From assembly GCA_902615025.1 (NCBI GenBank), contig CACMNV010000003.1, forward strand, positions 1-64,000: a stretch of DNA of 64,000 nt, given 5' to 3'. Origin of the DNA: an uncultured SAR116 cluster alpha proteobacterium. Lineage in GTDB: Bacteria > Pseudomonadota > Alphaproteobacteria > Puniceispirillales > Marisalimonadaceae. Below, piece after piece: positions 49,301 through 59,751 of this stretch. Below the pieces are notes generated by a model. The model saw only the letters and a list, made by a program, of their open reading frames with translations. It had not been told where the DNA came from and made no database searches. Every line of letters starts with the position of its first letter. Positions within the stretch are counted from its first letter, which is position 1. A program made the position numbers and the translations under genes.

Positions 49301-49768
49301 ATGAAGATGGATGGTGAATATACACTACCAACAAATGTTGAGAATGTGTGGAATAATCTAAATGACCCTTTAGTTCTTAAAAACTCTATTCCAGGTTGTA
49401 CAGAATTAATAAAACAAAATGATAATGAATTTAAAGCTACAGTCACACTTAAAATTGGTCCTGTTTCAGCAAAATTTAATGGAGAGGTGAAACTATCAAA
49501 TATAAAAATTCATGAAGGTTATACAATTTCAGGAAATGGAAAAGGTGGGGCTGCAGGATTTGCTAAAGGAAGTGCAAATATTCAATTAGAAGAAAAAGAT
49601 GATTCAACTATTTTAAAATATTCCGTTGAAGCTCAGATTGGCGGAAAATTAGCACAATTAGGCTCAAGATTAATTGATTCAACCTCAAAAAAATTAGCTG
49701 GAAAATTTTTTGATAATTTTGTAAAAATTGTAGATGGAACAACTAAAGTTAAAGAGGAGAGTAAATGA
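49301..49768 (+). CDS. CoxG/SRPBCC family protein
   Basis: MDGEYTLPTNVENVWNNLNDPLVLKNSIPGCTEL; LAQLGSRLIDSTSKKLAGKFFDNF. Confidence 0.9.
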   Translation: MKMDGEYTLPTNVENVWNNLNDPLVLKNSIPGCTELIKQNDNEFKATVTLKIGPVSAKFNGEVKLSNIKIHEGYTISGNGKGGAAGFAKGSANIQLEEKDDSTILKYSVEAQIGGKLAQLGSRLIDSTSKKLAGKFFDNFVKIVDGTTKVKEESK

Positions 49769-49893
49769 ATAAGAAAAAAATACCAAAAGGTGTTCCTGAA
49801 GAAAATATTTATAATAAAGCCCACTTACTAATATATCTTTTTTATGCTATTTCTATAGGATCAGTAGTATGGCTACTGCTTAATCAAAATTGA
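49765..49893 (+). CDS. 42-aa single-TM protein, not in the supplied ORF track
   Basis: MNKKKIPKGVPEENIYNKAHLLIYLFYAISIGSVVWLLLNQN*; overlaps both neighbours by 4 nt. Confidence 0.55.
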   Translation: MNKKKIPKGVPEENIYNKAHLLIYLFYAISIGSVVWLLLNQN

Positions 49894-50309
49894 ACGATTT
49901 AACTATTTATCATAACAAAATTCTAGAATTAGCCTCTGCTAATAGAAAAAGTCTAGAAATAAAAGATTTTAATTTTTCTAAAGAAGTAAAAAATCCACTT
50001 TGTGGTGATCTAGTTGAAGTTAGAGTTAATATTATAAATAATAGTGTAAAAAACCTATCTGCTAAAGTAAAAGGTTGTGCTTTGTGTGAAGCTTCTGCCG
50101 GAGTTGTTGTAAATTATTTTTTAAATAAAAATTTACCAACAAATAATTTTATGGAACATTTTAATAAGTGGCTTACTAAAAACTATGATAAATATCCAAG
50201 TGAACTTCCTGAAGAATTAAAAATATTCTTACCAATCCAAGATATTAAAAATAGGCATACGTGTATAAAAATGCCATTTGAAGCATTTTTTAAATCAATA
50301 AAAAATTAA
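49890..50309 (+). CDS. SufU/IscU-like Fe-S scaffold protein (TTG start)
   Basis: NPLCGDLVEVRV; VKGCALCEASAGVVVNYF; RHTCIKMPFEAF: three-cysteine SufU pattern. Confidence 0.78.
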   Translation: MNDLTIYHNKILELASANRKSLEIKDFNFSKEVKNPLCGDLVEVRVNIINNSVKNLSAKVKGCALCEASAGVVVNYFLNKNLPTNNFMEHFNKWLTKNYDKYPSELPEELKIFLPIQDIKNRHTCIKMPFEAFFKSIKN

Positions 50310-50313
50310 TATC

Positions 50314-50412
50314 CTACTCTGGATCTTTTGAATATTTTCCAAATAAGATTAAAGCGCCTACCAAAACAATAGGATATACGGCTAGTATTATAACACCTGT
50401 CAATGGATCCAT
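50314..50412 (-). CDS. Possible 32-aa single-TM microprotein
   Basis: Reads MDPLTGVIILAVYPIVLVGALILFGKYSKDPE*; no independent support. Confidence 0.3.
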   Translation of the reverse strand: MDPLTGVIILAVYPIVLVGALILFGKYSKDPE

Positions 50413-50511
50413 AAAACTCTCTACAATTTTTAATAACTATCATTGAATTTTAGATAATATATATTATTAATAATTAATAATATATAAATTTCAACAACTT
50501 TAGGAAAACTG

Positions 50512-52137
50512 ATGAGTAATCGAGAAAAAATGGAGTATGACGTTGTAATAGTTGGTGGAGGACCATCAGGATTAGCAACTGCTATAAAGTTAAAACAACT
50601 TAGCAAAGAAAAAAATAAAGATATTTCTGTTTGTATTCTTGAAAAAGGCTCAGAGATAGGGTCACATATTTTATCAGGAGCAGTAATAGAAACCAAAAGT
50701 TTGTCTGAATTGATACCTAGTTGGGAAGAGACAGATATTCCCCTCAAAACAAAAGCGAAAAAGGATAGCTTTCTATATTTGACTAAAGAAAAATCCTATA
50801 AATTACCTACCCCACCTCAAATGAATAATCATGGAAACTATATTATAAGTCTCGGCAAGCTATGTTCTTGGTTAGGTCAGTATGCAGAAAATTTAGGAGT
50901 TGAAATTTATCCAGGTTTTGCTGCGAGTGAAATACTTTTTAATTCTGATGGAAGCGTTTCAGGTGTTGCAACAAATGATATGGGTATATTGAAGGATGGA
51001 AATAAAGGACCAAACTATGAACCAGGCATAGAATTATTAGCAAAACAAACAATTTTTTCAGAAGGTTGTAGAGGTCATTTAGGAAAAATTTTAATGAATA
51101 AATTTGATTTAAACAAAAACAACCAAAATCAAACATATGCAATTGGAATTAAAGAACTTTGGGAAATTGACCCTAAAAATCATAATGCTGGTGAAATAGT
51201 TCATACAACTGGCTGGCCTCTAAGTAGTGATACCTATGGCGGTTCATTTTTGTATCATTTTGATAAAAACTTAGTTTCAATAGGTTTTGTTATTGGATTA
51301 GATTATAAAAACCCTTACTTATCGCCCTACGAGGAATTTCAACAATTTAAACATCATCCTGAAATCATTAAACATTTAAAAGGTGGTAGAAGAATTAGTT
51401 ATGGTGCAAGAGCTTTAAATGAAGGAGGAACACAATCATTACCAAAATTAACTTTCCCAGGAGGATTACTTATTGGTTGTGAAGCTGGCTTTTTAAATGT
51501 GCCAAAAATTAAGGGTACTCACTTAGCAATTAAGTCTGGGATAATTGCTGCTGAAACTATTTTTGAAGACATTGATAACGAAAATGAACTTATAAAGTTT
51601 TCTAAAAATATTAAAAATAGCTGGCTTTATAAAGAATTATATTCTGTAAGAAATATTAGACCATCTTTTAAGTGGGGTTTTTGGAAAGCATTAGCTTATA
51701 GTGCTGTTGATACTTACTTTTTTAGAGGTCGGGCTCCATGGACTTTGAAACATAAACATAGTGATCATGAGGCATTAGAAAATAAAGAGAAATATGACCC
51801 CATAAAATATCCTAAACCAGATGGAATTATTAGTTTTGACAGATTAACTAACGTCTCTTTTTCAGGAACAAACCATGAAGAAAATCAACCTTGTCATCTT
51901 CAACTTAAAGATGTTTCTGTTCCTATTAAAATAAATTTTAATAGATATGATAATCCTGAAACAAGATATTGTCCTGCAGGTGTTTATGAGATTGTTGAGA
52001 AAGATAATGAAAAGCAATTACAAATTAATGCACAGAATTGTGTACATTGTAAAACATGCGATATTAAAGATCCTACTCAAAATATAAATTGGGTTTCACC
52101 TCAAGGTGGTGGTGGCCCAAATTATCAAGGTATGTAG
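50512..52137 (+). CDS. Electron transfer flavoprotein-ubiquinone oxidoreductase
   Basis: [55 protein letters not shown]-terminal CPAGVYE...[22 protein letters not shown]. Confidence 0.95.
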   Translation: MSNREKMEYDVVIVGGGPSGLATAIKLKQLSKEKNKDISVCILEKGSEIGSHILSGAVIETKSLSELIPSWEETDIPLKTKAKKDSFLYLTKEKSYKLPTPPQMNNHGNYIISLGKLCSWLGQYAENLGVEIYPGFAASEILFNSDGSVSGVATNDMGILKDGNKGPNYEPGIELLAKQTIFSEGCRGHLGKILMNKFDLNKNNQNQTYAIGIKELWEIDPKNHNAGEIVHTTGWPLSSDTYGGSFLYHFDKNLVSIGFVIGLDYKNPYLSPYEEFQQFKHHPEIIKHLKGGRRISYGARALNEGGTQSLPKLTFPGGLLIGCEAGFLNVPKIKGTHLAIKSGIIAAETIFEDIDNENELIKFSKNIKNSWLYKELYSVRNIRPSFKWGFWKALAYSAVDTYFFRGRAPWTLKHKHSDHEALENKEKYDPIKYPKPDGIISFDRLTNVSFSGTNHEENQPCHLQLKDVSVPIKINFNRYDNPETRYCPAGVYEIVEKDNEKQLQINAQNCVHCKTCDIKDPTQNINWVSPQGGGGPNYQGM

Positions 52138-52173
52138 AATAAGATATAGTAATTAATATTAAGTTAATTTAAC

Positions 52174-53046
52174 ATGTTAATAATGTTAAATAAGCTTAGA
52201 GAAAAATCCTCTATAATTGGTATTTTTTGGATGATTGTTACAACAATTTTTTTTGTTGGTGTAACAATATTTGTAAAAATTCTTGGAGAAAAAATTCCAT
52301 CATCTCAGACTGCATTTTTAAGATATTTATTTGGAACATTTTTTTTATTACCGATAATAGTAAATAGCTTTAGAGATATTCAAATTAAACTAATGAACAA
52401 ATTTGTTCTAAGAAGTTTTTTTCATGCTATTGGAGTAAGTCTTTGGTTTTATTCAATGACAGTTATAACTATAGCTGAAGTAACAGCAATAGGATATTTA
52501 ACTCCCATATTTGTATGTATTGGTGCAATTATAATCTTTAAGGAAAGTATAAAAGGCTTTCGTGCTTTTGCCATCACGTTATCTTTTATTGGAGCAATGA
52601 TAATTTTAAGGCCTGGTTTTCATGAAATTAAATTAGGACAATATTCAATGCTCCTAGCAGCATTTGTTTTTTCTTTTTCTTATTTAATGGTGAAGTATTT
52701 AGCAAAAACAAAAAGTTCATTAGAGATAGTTGGGTTTTTGTCATTATTTACAACAATCTTTCTTACACCTTTAGCTCTAATTAATTGGGTTGAATTAAAT
52801 TCAGATCAAATTTCAATTATTATCTTGATTTCTATAATCGCTACACTTGGTCACATAACTATGACGATGGCCATTAAGGCCACAACTATGACTATAATTC
52901 AACCGTTTACTTTCCTTCAACTAGTATGGTCTGTAATAGCTGGCATAATGTTATTTGACGAAAAATTAGATATCTTTGTAATTATTGGAGGAGTAATTAT
53001 CTTAATTTCAACAACCTATTTATCAATAAAAGATGCTAAAGAATAG
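52174..53046 (+). CDS. EamA-family DMT transporter
   Basis: Ten-TM, two-half EamA pattern; SSQTAFLRYLFGTFFLLP. Confidence 0.85.
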   Translation: MLIMLNKLREKSSIIGIFWMIVTTIFFVGVTIFVKILGEKIPSSQTAFLRYLFGTFFLLPIIVNSFRDIQIKLMNKFVLRSFFHAIGVSLWFYSMTVITIAEVTAIGYLTPIFVCIGAIIIFKESIKGFRAFAITLSFIGAMIILRPGFHEIKLGQYSMLLAAFVFSFSYLMVKYLAKTKSSLEIVGFLSLFTTIFLTPLALINWVELNSDQISIIILISIIATLGHITMTMAIKATTMTIIQPFTFLQLVWSVIAGIMLFDEKLDIFVIIGGVIILISTTYLSIKDAKE

Positions 53047-53557
53047 GATCTTTAATTTTTATTGATAGACCTACATTTTCTGGAAACTGAATGTCTTTAT
53101 GATCATTTTTTAATTGTTTTAATCTTTTTAAAACCCATTTCGAATAATTTTCTGTTTTCCTTTTTTGTAAATTAACATTTAACAATAATTGTTCAGAATA
53201 CGCCATAATTTGGTTATCATTTTTTGAGATTAATTCTAAAAACAAATGCATTTTTTTTATATCAAAATTAATAAGTGAGCATTGAACAAAGAATTTTTGT
53301 TTATGTACCATTTCGTTCAAATAACTAAAATTTGCCTGAACAACAAATGGTCCTTGTTTATTGGTTTTAGCATGTGTTTCACCAATACCTAATATTTCTT
53401 CTAAGAAATAATCAATTGAATTATCAATTGCCATTGTGTAGTAAGCAACGTTCATATGACCATTGTAATCAATCCAAGATTTTAAAACTTTTCTTGAAGG
53501 AAGTTTCAAAGGAGCTTCGTATGGACCATCAAGACCTTTAACTTTATTTAAAACCAT
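53036..53557 (-). CDS. Hotdog-fold thioesterase family protein
   Basis: SWIDYNGHMNVAYYTMAIDNSIDYFLEEILGI. Confidence 0.82.
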   Translation of the reverse strand: MVLNKVKGLDGPYEAPLKLPSRKVLKSWIDYNGHMNVAYYTMAIDNSIDYFLEEILGIGETHAKTNKQGPFVVQANFSYLNEMVHKQKFFVQCSLINFDIKKMHLFLELISKNDNQIMAYSEQLLLNVNLQKRKTENYSKWVLKRLKQLKNDHKDIQFPENVGLSIKIKDPIL

Positions 53558-53560
53558 ATA

Positions 53561-54751
53561 TTAAAATTTTCTAGATAAAATTTTTGTTCCTTCAACAAGT
53601 CCTTCTATTGTAAGTGGAACCATTTTATTATCAAAAATCTGCTTTATAATTTGTGTTGTATGAGAATAACCCCAATATTTTTTAGGTGTTGGGTTAATCC
53701 ACAAATGAGAACTCCATTTATTTGTAACTCTTTCTAGCCAAACATGACCAGCTTCTTCATTAAAATGTTCATTTCCACCTCCAGGTATCATAATTTCATA
53801 AGGGCTCATAGATGCGTCACCAACAAATATACATTTATAATCCTCACCATATGTCCTTAAAATTTCAAAAGTTTCAAATTTTTCAGACCATCTTCTGGCG
53901 TTATTTTTCCAAACGCCCTCATATATACAATTGTGAAAATAAAAATGTTTTAAATGCTTAAATGAACTTTTTGCAGCTGAAAACAAACTTTCAACTTTGT
54001 AAACATGCTCATCCATAGAGCCACCAACATCTAAAAACAAAAGGATTTTAATTGAGTTTTCTTTTTCAGGTCTAGTTTTTACATCTAAAAATCCATTTTT
54101 TGCAGTGTATGATATTGTATCATTTATGTCTAATTCTTCACTAAAACCAGTCCTAGACCATTGCCTAAGTTTTTTTAAAGCTACTTGCATTCCTCTTGTG
54201 TCAATTTCTTTTTTGTCATCAAAGTCTCTAAACTCTCTTTTATCCCAAACTTTTACAGCTTTACCTTGACCTCTTTCATTTTGACCAATTCTAAATCCTT
54301 CTGGATTATATCCATATGCACCGAATGGAGATGTTCCAGAAGTTCCAATCCATTTACTTCCACCTTGGTGTCTTTTCTTTTGCTCTTCAATTCTTTTTTT
54401 AAGTTCTTCCATTAACTTATCTAGACCACCTAATGATTTAATTTTATTGATTTCATCTTTGGTAAAATTTCTCTCAATTAATTTATCAATCCATTGTTTA
54501 GGTACTTTTAAATGTTTTAAAATATCATCAAGTTGAATATCATCCAGACCGTTAAAATACTTTGAAAAAACTAAATCAAAACTATCAATTAATTTTTCAT
54601 CTTTTATAAGACTAGAACGAGCTAAATAGTAAAAAGAATTTATATCAAAAAGAGATAAGCCTTTTTTTAATGCTTCCAAAAAATTAAAATATTCATTTAA
54701 AGAAACTGGTATTTTGACCTTTTTTAAATCTAAAAAAAAATCTAAAAACAT
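53561..54751 (-). CDS. VWA-domain protein, CoxE-like
   Basis: ILLFLDVGGSMDEHVYKVESLFSAAKSSFKHLKHFYFHNCIYE; paired with a MoxR ATPase. Confidence 0.88.
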   Translation of the reverse strand: MFLDFFLDLKKVKIPVSLNEYFNFLEALKKGLSLFDINSFYYLARSSLIKDEKLIDSFDLVFSKYFNGLDDIQLDDILKHLKVPKQWIDKLIERNFTKDEINKIKSLGGLDKLMEELKKRIEEQKKRHQGGSKWIGTSGTSPFGAYGYNPEGFRIGQNERGQGKAVKVWDKREFRDFDDKKEIDTRGMQVALKKLRQWSRTGFSEELDINDTISYTAKNGFLDVKTRPEKENSIKILLFLDVGGSMDEHVYKVESLFSAAKSSFKHLKHFYFHNCIYEGVWKNNARRWSEKFETFEILRTYGEDYKCIFVGDASMSPYEIMIPGGGNEHFNEEAGHVWLERVTNKWSSHLWINPTPKKYWGYSHTTQIIKQIFDNKMVPLTIEGLVEGTKILSRKF

Positions 54752-54752
54752 T

Positions 54753-55592
54753 CTAATTCTGTCCTCGTGACATAAAAACTAGTTTTTCAAAAAGATGAAT
54801 ATCTTGTTCGTTTTTTATAAGTGCACCATGTAATTTTGGCAATAAATCTTTAGAATCTTTCTTTAATTCTAACGGATTTATATCTTCAATTAACAATAAT
54901 TTTATCCAATCAAGTGCTTCTGAAGTTGAAGGTTTTTTTTTCAATCCTTTTACTTCTCTTATTTCAAAAAATATTTTCAAAGCATTATCTAACAAATTTT
55001 TTTTAATGTCAGGGTAATGAACATGAACTATTTTTTTTAAAGTTTGAATAGTGGGAAAGTTTATGTAGTGAAAAAAACATCTTCTTAAAAAAGCCTCTGG
55101 TAAATCTTTTTCATTATTAGAAGTGATTATAACTATTGGTCTTTTATTTGCTTTTATAGTTTCTCCTGTTTCATAAACGTGAAATTCCATTTTATCTAAT
55201 TCTTGAAGAAGATCATTTGGAAATTCAATATCTGCCTTATCTATTTCATCAATTAACAAAACAGCTCGTTCTTTACTTTCAAATGATTGCCAAATTTTTC
55301 CTTTTTTGATGTATCTCGAAATATCATCAATTTTATCTTTATACAATTGACTGTCTCTTAACCTGGTTACAGCGTCATATTCATATAATCCTTGTTGAGC
55401 TTTTGTAGTTGATTTAATATTCCACTCAATTATTTCTAAATTTAAACTTTTAGATATTTGTCTTGCCAACTCAGTTTTTCCAGTCCCTGGTTCTCCTTTA
55501 ACTAATAATGGTTTTTCAAGATTTATTGCAGCATTAACTGCTATAGATAAATCATCAGTTGAGACATACTCGTTTGATCCTTTAAATTCCAT
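54753..55592 (-). CDS. MoxR-family AAA+ ATPase, CoxD-like
   Basis: PLLVKGEPGTGKTELARQIS; AVLLIDEIDKADIEFPNDLLQELD; VIITSNNEKDLPEAFLRRCFFHYI. Confidence 0.92.
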   Translation of the reverse strand: MEFKGSNEYVSTDDLSIAVNAAINLEKPLLVKGEPGTGKTELARQISKSLNLEIIEWNIKSTTKAQQGLYEYDAVTRLRDSQLYKDKIDDISRYIKKGKIWQSFESKERAVLLIDEIDKADIEFPNDLLQELDKMEFHVYETGETIKANKRPIVIITSNNEKDLPEAFLRRCFFHYINFPTIQTLKKIVHVHYPDIKKNLLDNALKIFFEIREVKGLKKKPSTSEALDWIKLLLIEDINPLELKKDSKDLLPKLHGALIKNEQDIHLFEKLVFMSRGQN

Positions 55593-55600
55593 GTGATTCC

Positions 55601-56512
55601 CTAATTAAAAAAATTTACTTTATTATATTTATTTTTCATTAAAAATTGATTAAGTCCATTTATGTAGTCTGGTGTAATTTCACAACATCCACCTAAAATT
55701 GTACATCCTTTTTTTAACCAGATATTTGAGTAATTTACAAAGTCTTCAATTAAAATATCATTTCTTTTTTTTATATTGTCAACAGACATTCCAAGTTTAA
55801 GAGGTTTTACTGATTGAAAATTGTTTGGTAAAGCTCCATAAGGTAAATCATATTTTTTTAAAATATCTAAACCTTTTGAAATGTCTTCAAATTGAGAGCA
55901 ATTTAGACAAAGTCCGCTTATTTTATCAATTTGAATTATTTCGCAAGCTTTACTCAAGTCCTCACCAGAAAATAATTTTGTACCATCACCCTCTAATAAA
56001 CAGAAAGATAATAAAATTTTCTTATTAAAATTAGATAGTGCTTCTACTGCATTTACAGCTTCATCAATTGAAGACATTGTTTCAATGATAAAAAAATCAA
56101 CATCATCTTTTTGAAGTTCTGCTATTGATAAATATGTTTCAATCATTTCTTTTTTACTAATTGATTTATCTTTAAAATAACTTCCTGGAAGCGGGGAAAA
56201 ACATCCAGCTATTTTGACATTATTATTTAATCCAGTTTCTATTATAGCTTCTTTTGCAGCTCTTAAGGCTAATTTTTGTAAATTCTTAAATTCATTTTCA
56301 AGATTAAACCTTTTTAATCTTTGAGGTGTACAGGAATATGAATTAGTTGTGATTATTGTACTACCTGAATTAAGAAACTCGATATGTAAATTTTTAACTA
56401 ATTCAAAATTATCTAGAAGAACTCTAGCCGACCATAAAGGATCTTTGGTTGATAAATTTCGCTTGACTAGTTCTTGACCAATTCCACCATCAAAAAGCAT
56501 TATGTCTTTCAT
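55601..56512 (-). CDS. Homocysteine S-methyltransferase family protein
   Basis: MLFDGGIGQELVKRN; GLCLNCSQ; GCTILGGCCEITPDYI zinc-site cysteines. Confidence 0.88.
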   Translation of the reverse strand: MKDIMLFDGGIGQELVKRNLSTKDPLWSARVLLDNFELVKNLHIEFLNSGSTIITTNSYSCTPQRLKRFNLENEFKNLQKLALRAAKEAIIETGLNNNVKIAGCFSPLPGSYFKDKSISKKEMIETYLSIAELQKDDVDFFIIETMSSIDEAVNAVEALSNFNKKILLSFCLLEGDGTKLFSGEDLSKACEIIQIDKISGLCLNCSQFEDISKGLDILKKYDLPYGALPNNFQSVKPLKLGMSVDNIKKRNDILIEDFVNYSNIWLKKGCTILGGCCEITPDYINGLNQFLMKNKYNKVNFFN

Positions 56513-58005
56513 TATTTTTTTTCCTTAATTAAAAATAAAAAAGGTATAGTTAAAAAACTTACAATTGAAAATAACATAAATGAATTGATATACCCAATCA
56601 TTAAACTTTGTCTATTAACTTCTGCAGTCAAATTCTTAATTGTAACTTTATCAAAGTTTTCTATAAATTGATCTATAAAATTTAAAGCTAAACCCATATT
56701 CCAATCTGTAACTAAAGAACTTAAATTACCAAAACTTATTTGACCAGTATGTAAAACAACTGCAACTGTAATCGAAATAAAAAAACTAGAAGCTACATTT
56801 CTAATCAAATGATACATTGCCGTACCTTCACCGAAATAACGTTTATCTAGAGTAGAGAATGTTAAAACACTTATTGGAACCCACGCCATGCCTACCCCTA
56901 TTCCCTGAATTATTCCTGCCCATGCAACTTGTGAAAAAGTCATGTCTATATTGAACGAGGCCATATACAAACCTGAAAGTCCTTGCAAAGAAAATGCTAT
57001 TGTTAGAGAAACTCTAGGATCAAGTCTTGATGCAAGCGCCATTAGACCAAATCCAAAAAAAGCCCCTATTCCTCTAACACCAATCAAAAGTCCTATGATT
57101 GATTGTGGATAACCTCTTAATTCTTGTAAGAGTGGTGGAAAAATTATCATTGGAACAAAATTTAACATTCCAAAGAAAAAAATTAAAATTAATCCAAGAG
57201 AATAATTCCAATCTTTGAAAATTTTTAAATTTATGAAAGGACCTTTTGAAGTAATACTATGAACAATAAAAATATAAAATGTAATAAGAGCTAAAGCTAA
57301 TTGAAATAAAGTTTCATTACTTTCAAACCATCCATTTCTCTCCCCCCTATCAAACATTATTTGAAGAGATCCCACACATATTGAAATAGATAAAAAACCT
57401 AACCAATCTAGAGAAGTTGAGTATTTATTTTGATGAAAAGGGACTATAAAATATACCAATATAAACGCAATAATTCCAAAAGGAATTAGAGAATAAAAAA
57501 TCCATCTCCATTCGAGAATTTCTCCTAAAAACCCACCTATCATTGGAGCAATGACTAATCCTAATATATTTGCCATTCCCCAAACTGCCATAGCTAGACT
57601 TCTTTGATTAATTGGAAATACACCTAATATTAATGTTTGTGACAAAGGCGGAAGTGGAGCAGCAAAGGCACCTTGTAAAAATCTAGCAATAACAATTTCT
57701 TCAAGGGAAGACGAATATCCACAATAAACAGATGAAAGAGTAAAGCCAATTACACTTATAATTAATATATACCTAATCTCAAATCTATTTGATAACCAAC
57801 CAGCAAATGGTGTAAATATTGCTGTTGCAACTATATTTCCTGTCACTGACCATGTAATTTGATCTTGGGTGGCAGATAGAGCACCCATCATATCGGGGAG
57901 TGCTATAGTTGCTATAAAAACAGCCATACCATAGAGCATTGTAACAAATGAACCTGTCAAAAGTATCAACCATTTAAAATAATTTTCAGATGCAGAAAAA
58001 TACAT
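56512..58005 (-). CDS. DHA2-family MFS drug efflux transporter (EmrB-like)
   Basis: 14-TM; SVTGNIVATAIFTPFAGWLSNRF; ARFLQGAFAAPLPPLSQTLIL. Confidence 0.9.
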   Translation of the reverse strand: MYFSASENYFKWLILLTGSFVTMLYGMAVFIATIALPDMMGALSATQDQITWSVTGNIVATAIFTPFAGWLSNRFEIRYILIISVIGFTLSSVYCGYSSSLEEIVIARFLQGAFAAPLPPLSQTLILGVFPINQRSLAMAVWGMANILGLVIAPMIGGFLGEILEWRWIFYSLIPFGIIAFILVYFIVPFHQNKYSTSLDWLGFLSISICVGSLQIMFDRGERNGWFESNETLFQLALALITFYIFIVHSITSKGPFINLKIFKDWNYSLGLILIFFFGMLNFVPMIIFPPLLQELRGYPQSIIGLLIGVRGIGAFFGFGLMALASRLDPRVSLTIAFSLQGLSGLYMASFNIDMTFSQVAWAGIIQGIGVGMAWVPISVLTFSTLDKRYFGEGTAMYHLIRNVASSFFISITVAVVLHTGQISFGNLSSLVTDWNMGLALNFIDQFIENFDKVTIKNLTAEVNRQSLMIGYINSFMLFSIVSFLTIPFLFLIKEKK

Positions 58006-59235
58006 TTATTCTAGTGTATGAAATTTATAAAATAAATTTGCAATGGGACTTATAATAAATGGAATATCTTTTTTAAATTCAGTATTTACAACAACAGACA
58101 CTGTCATGCCAACTTTTAACATTGAATAAGGATTATTTAAACTTGAAGATTTTTTAATTTTTAAAATTATAGGGACTCTTTGAACAACTTTTACCCAGTT
58201 CCCAGAAGCATTTTGAGCAGGCAAAATTGCAAATTCTGAACCTGTTGCAGGACTTAAACTTTCTATCTCGGTTTTAAATTTTAAGTTTGGAAAAGAGTCT
58301 GGAATGAATTCCCCTTTTTGTCCAATTTTTAAATTAGTTATTTGAGTTTCTTTAAAGTTTGCCTCTACATAAATTTTGTCTTGTTGAACAACTACAAAAA
58401 GTTTTTGACCTAGCCTAACGACTTCTCCTTTTTCAAGATTCATATTAGCAACAAATCCGTCTTTTTCAGCTCTAATAATCGATTTTCTAATATTTAACTT
58501 GATTCCATTTATTACAGCTTTTTGTTTCAAGTATAGAGGATGATTTTTTACGACAACATTTCTTTTTCCACCCAATGTTGTTAATATTGTTTCTTTTTTC
58601 TTATCAAGTAAACTCAATTGCTTTATAGCAATTTTTTTGTAAAATTTTGCTTCATCAACTTCTTTATTTAAATTTAATGAAATAAGATTTGTTTTTGCTT
58701 TGTCAAATTTAAATTTTGCATCCTCAAGGTTTTTTTTGATACCAAAACCTTTTTTAGTTAACATTAATTGCCGATTAAATTCTAATTTAAAAAAATTAAC
58801 TTCACTTTCAGCAATTTTAATTTTGTTATTAATTAAATTTTTTATTCTATTTTCTTCATTATTCCTATATTTAATATCTTCACGAGCTATTAAAATTTCT
58901 TGCTCAATTTCATTTAACTTTGATTTTTTGGATTTAATTTCTTCTTCAATTGATTTAAGGGTTTGTTCATTTTCAATTAATTTGATAGATAAATCTTCAT
59001 TATCTATAGTTAATAAAATTTGATCTTTTTTAACAAATTGATTATTTTTGATAAAGACTTCTTTTATTTTACCAGAAACTTCACTTTGTATCGAAATTAT
59101 AGGTGCCTTTACATAAGCATTATCAGTTTTAATTAATTTGCCAAGCGAATAATAATAACCTAACATTATCCATATCAAAAAAATTGGGATAATAACTAAT
59201 AAGAATATTCTCGATTTTATCATTTGTGAGATCAT
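58006..59235 (-). CDS. HlyD-family membrane fusion protein (EmrA-like)
   Basis: TDNAYVKAPIISIQSEVSGKIKEVFIKNNQFVKKDQILLTID; coiled-coil hairpin; operon with emrB-like gene. Confidence 0.92.
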   Translation of the reverse strand: MISQMIKSRIFLLVIIPIFLIWIMLGYYYSLGKLIKTDNAYVKAPIISIQSEVSGKIKEVFIKNNQFVKKDQILLTIDNEDLSIKLIENEQTLKSIEEEIKSKKSKLNEIEQEILIAREDIKYRNNEENRIKNLINNKIKIAESEVNFFKLEFNRQLMLTKKGFGIKKNLEDAKFKFDKAKTNLISLNLNKEVDEAKFYKKIAIKQLSLLDKKKETILTTLGGKRNVVVKNHPLYLKQKAVINGIKLNIRKSIIRAEKDGFVANMNLEKGEVVRLGQKLFVVVQQDKIYVEANFKETQITNLKIGQKGEFIPDSFPNLKFKTEIESLSPATGSEFAILPAQNASGNWVKVVQRVPIILKIKKSSSLNNPYSMLKVGMTVSVVVNTEFKKDIPFIISPIANLFYKFHTLE

Positions 59236-59239
59236 TTGA

Positions 59240-59674
59240 TTAACTTTTATTTACTAAGGTCTCTTTTATTCTTTTGAGATAATGTCTTAGATTTTGATCT
59301 TCAATATAACTTAAATTTGAGAGAGCCTCTTGTCTAGTTTGTTGAGCTTTATCTCTCATTTTAATAATAATAGGTTTAATTTTTTTCGATAAAAAAACAG
59401 TTTTAATTCTTTTATCAACTTTATCACTTTTTCTTATTATCCATCCTTTTTTTTCCATTCTATCTAATAACCTACTTAATGGCGCTTTTTCTAAATCTAG
59501 TAATTTTGCAAATTCAGATTGATTGATCCCTTCATTAAAATACAGATAATTAAGTATCCACCATTGTGACCTAGTTAGACCAAGCTCCGACATTCTTTTA
59601 TCAAAAAGGTTTCTCATTAGACGAGCAACATCATGAATTAAAAAACCAATATTATTTTTATAATCTTCTTCCAT
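59240..59674 (-). CDS. MarR-family transcriptional regulator (start revised to MEEDYKNN)
   Basis: RSQWWILNYLYFNEGINQSEFAKLLDLEKAPLSRLLDRMEKKGWI; the longer ORF start at 59707 lies inside a palindromic operator. Confidence 0.9.
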   Translation of the reverse strand: MEEDYKNNIGFLIHDVARLMRNLFDKRMSELGLTRSQWWILNYLYFNEGINQSEFAKLLDLEKAPLSRLLDRMEKKGWIIRKSDKVDKRIKTVFLSKKIKPIIIKMRDKAQQTRQEALSNLSYIEDQNLRHYLKRIKETLVNKS

Positions 59675-59677
59675 TAA

Positions 59678-59710
59678 TAGTTTCCTAGGTAATAGTATAC
59701 TAGGCAACTA
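59678..59710. promoter_or_regulatory. Palindromic operator, probably MarR-bound
   Basis: TAGTTTCCTAG-GTAATAGTATA-CTAGGCAACTA (10/11 arm match) containing the perfect palindrome TAGTATACTA. Confidence 0.65.
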
Positions 59711-59751
59711 TTAACATCAAAAAAAAAACAATGCAAGAAATTTAATTTTTT

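Noticed and set aside
59675-59707. Extended MarR N-terminus MPSILLPRKLL
   Set aside because: These codons coincide with the palindromic operator; MEEDYKNN at 59674 is the better start.
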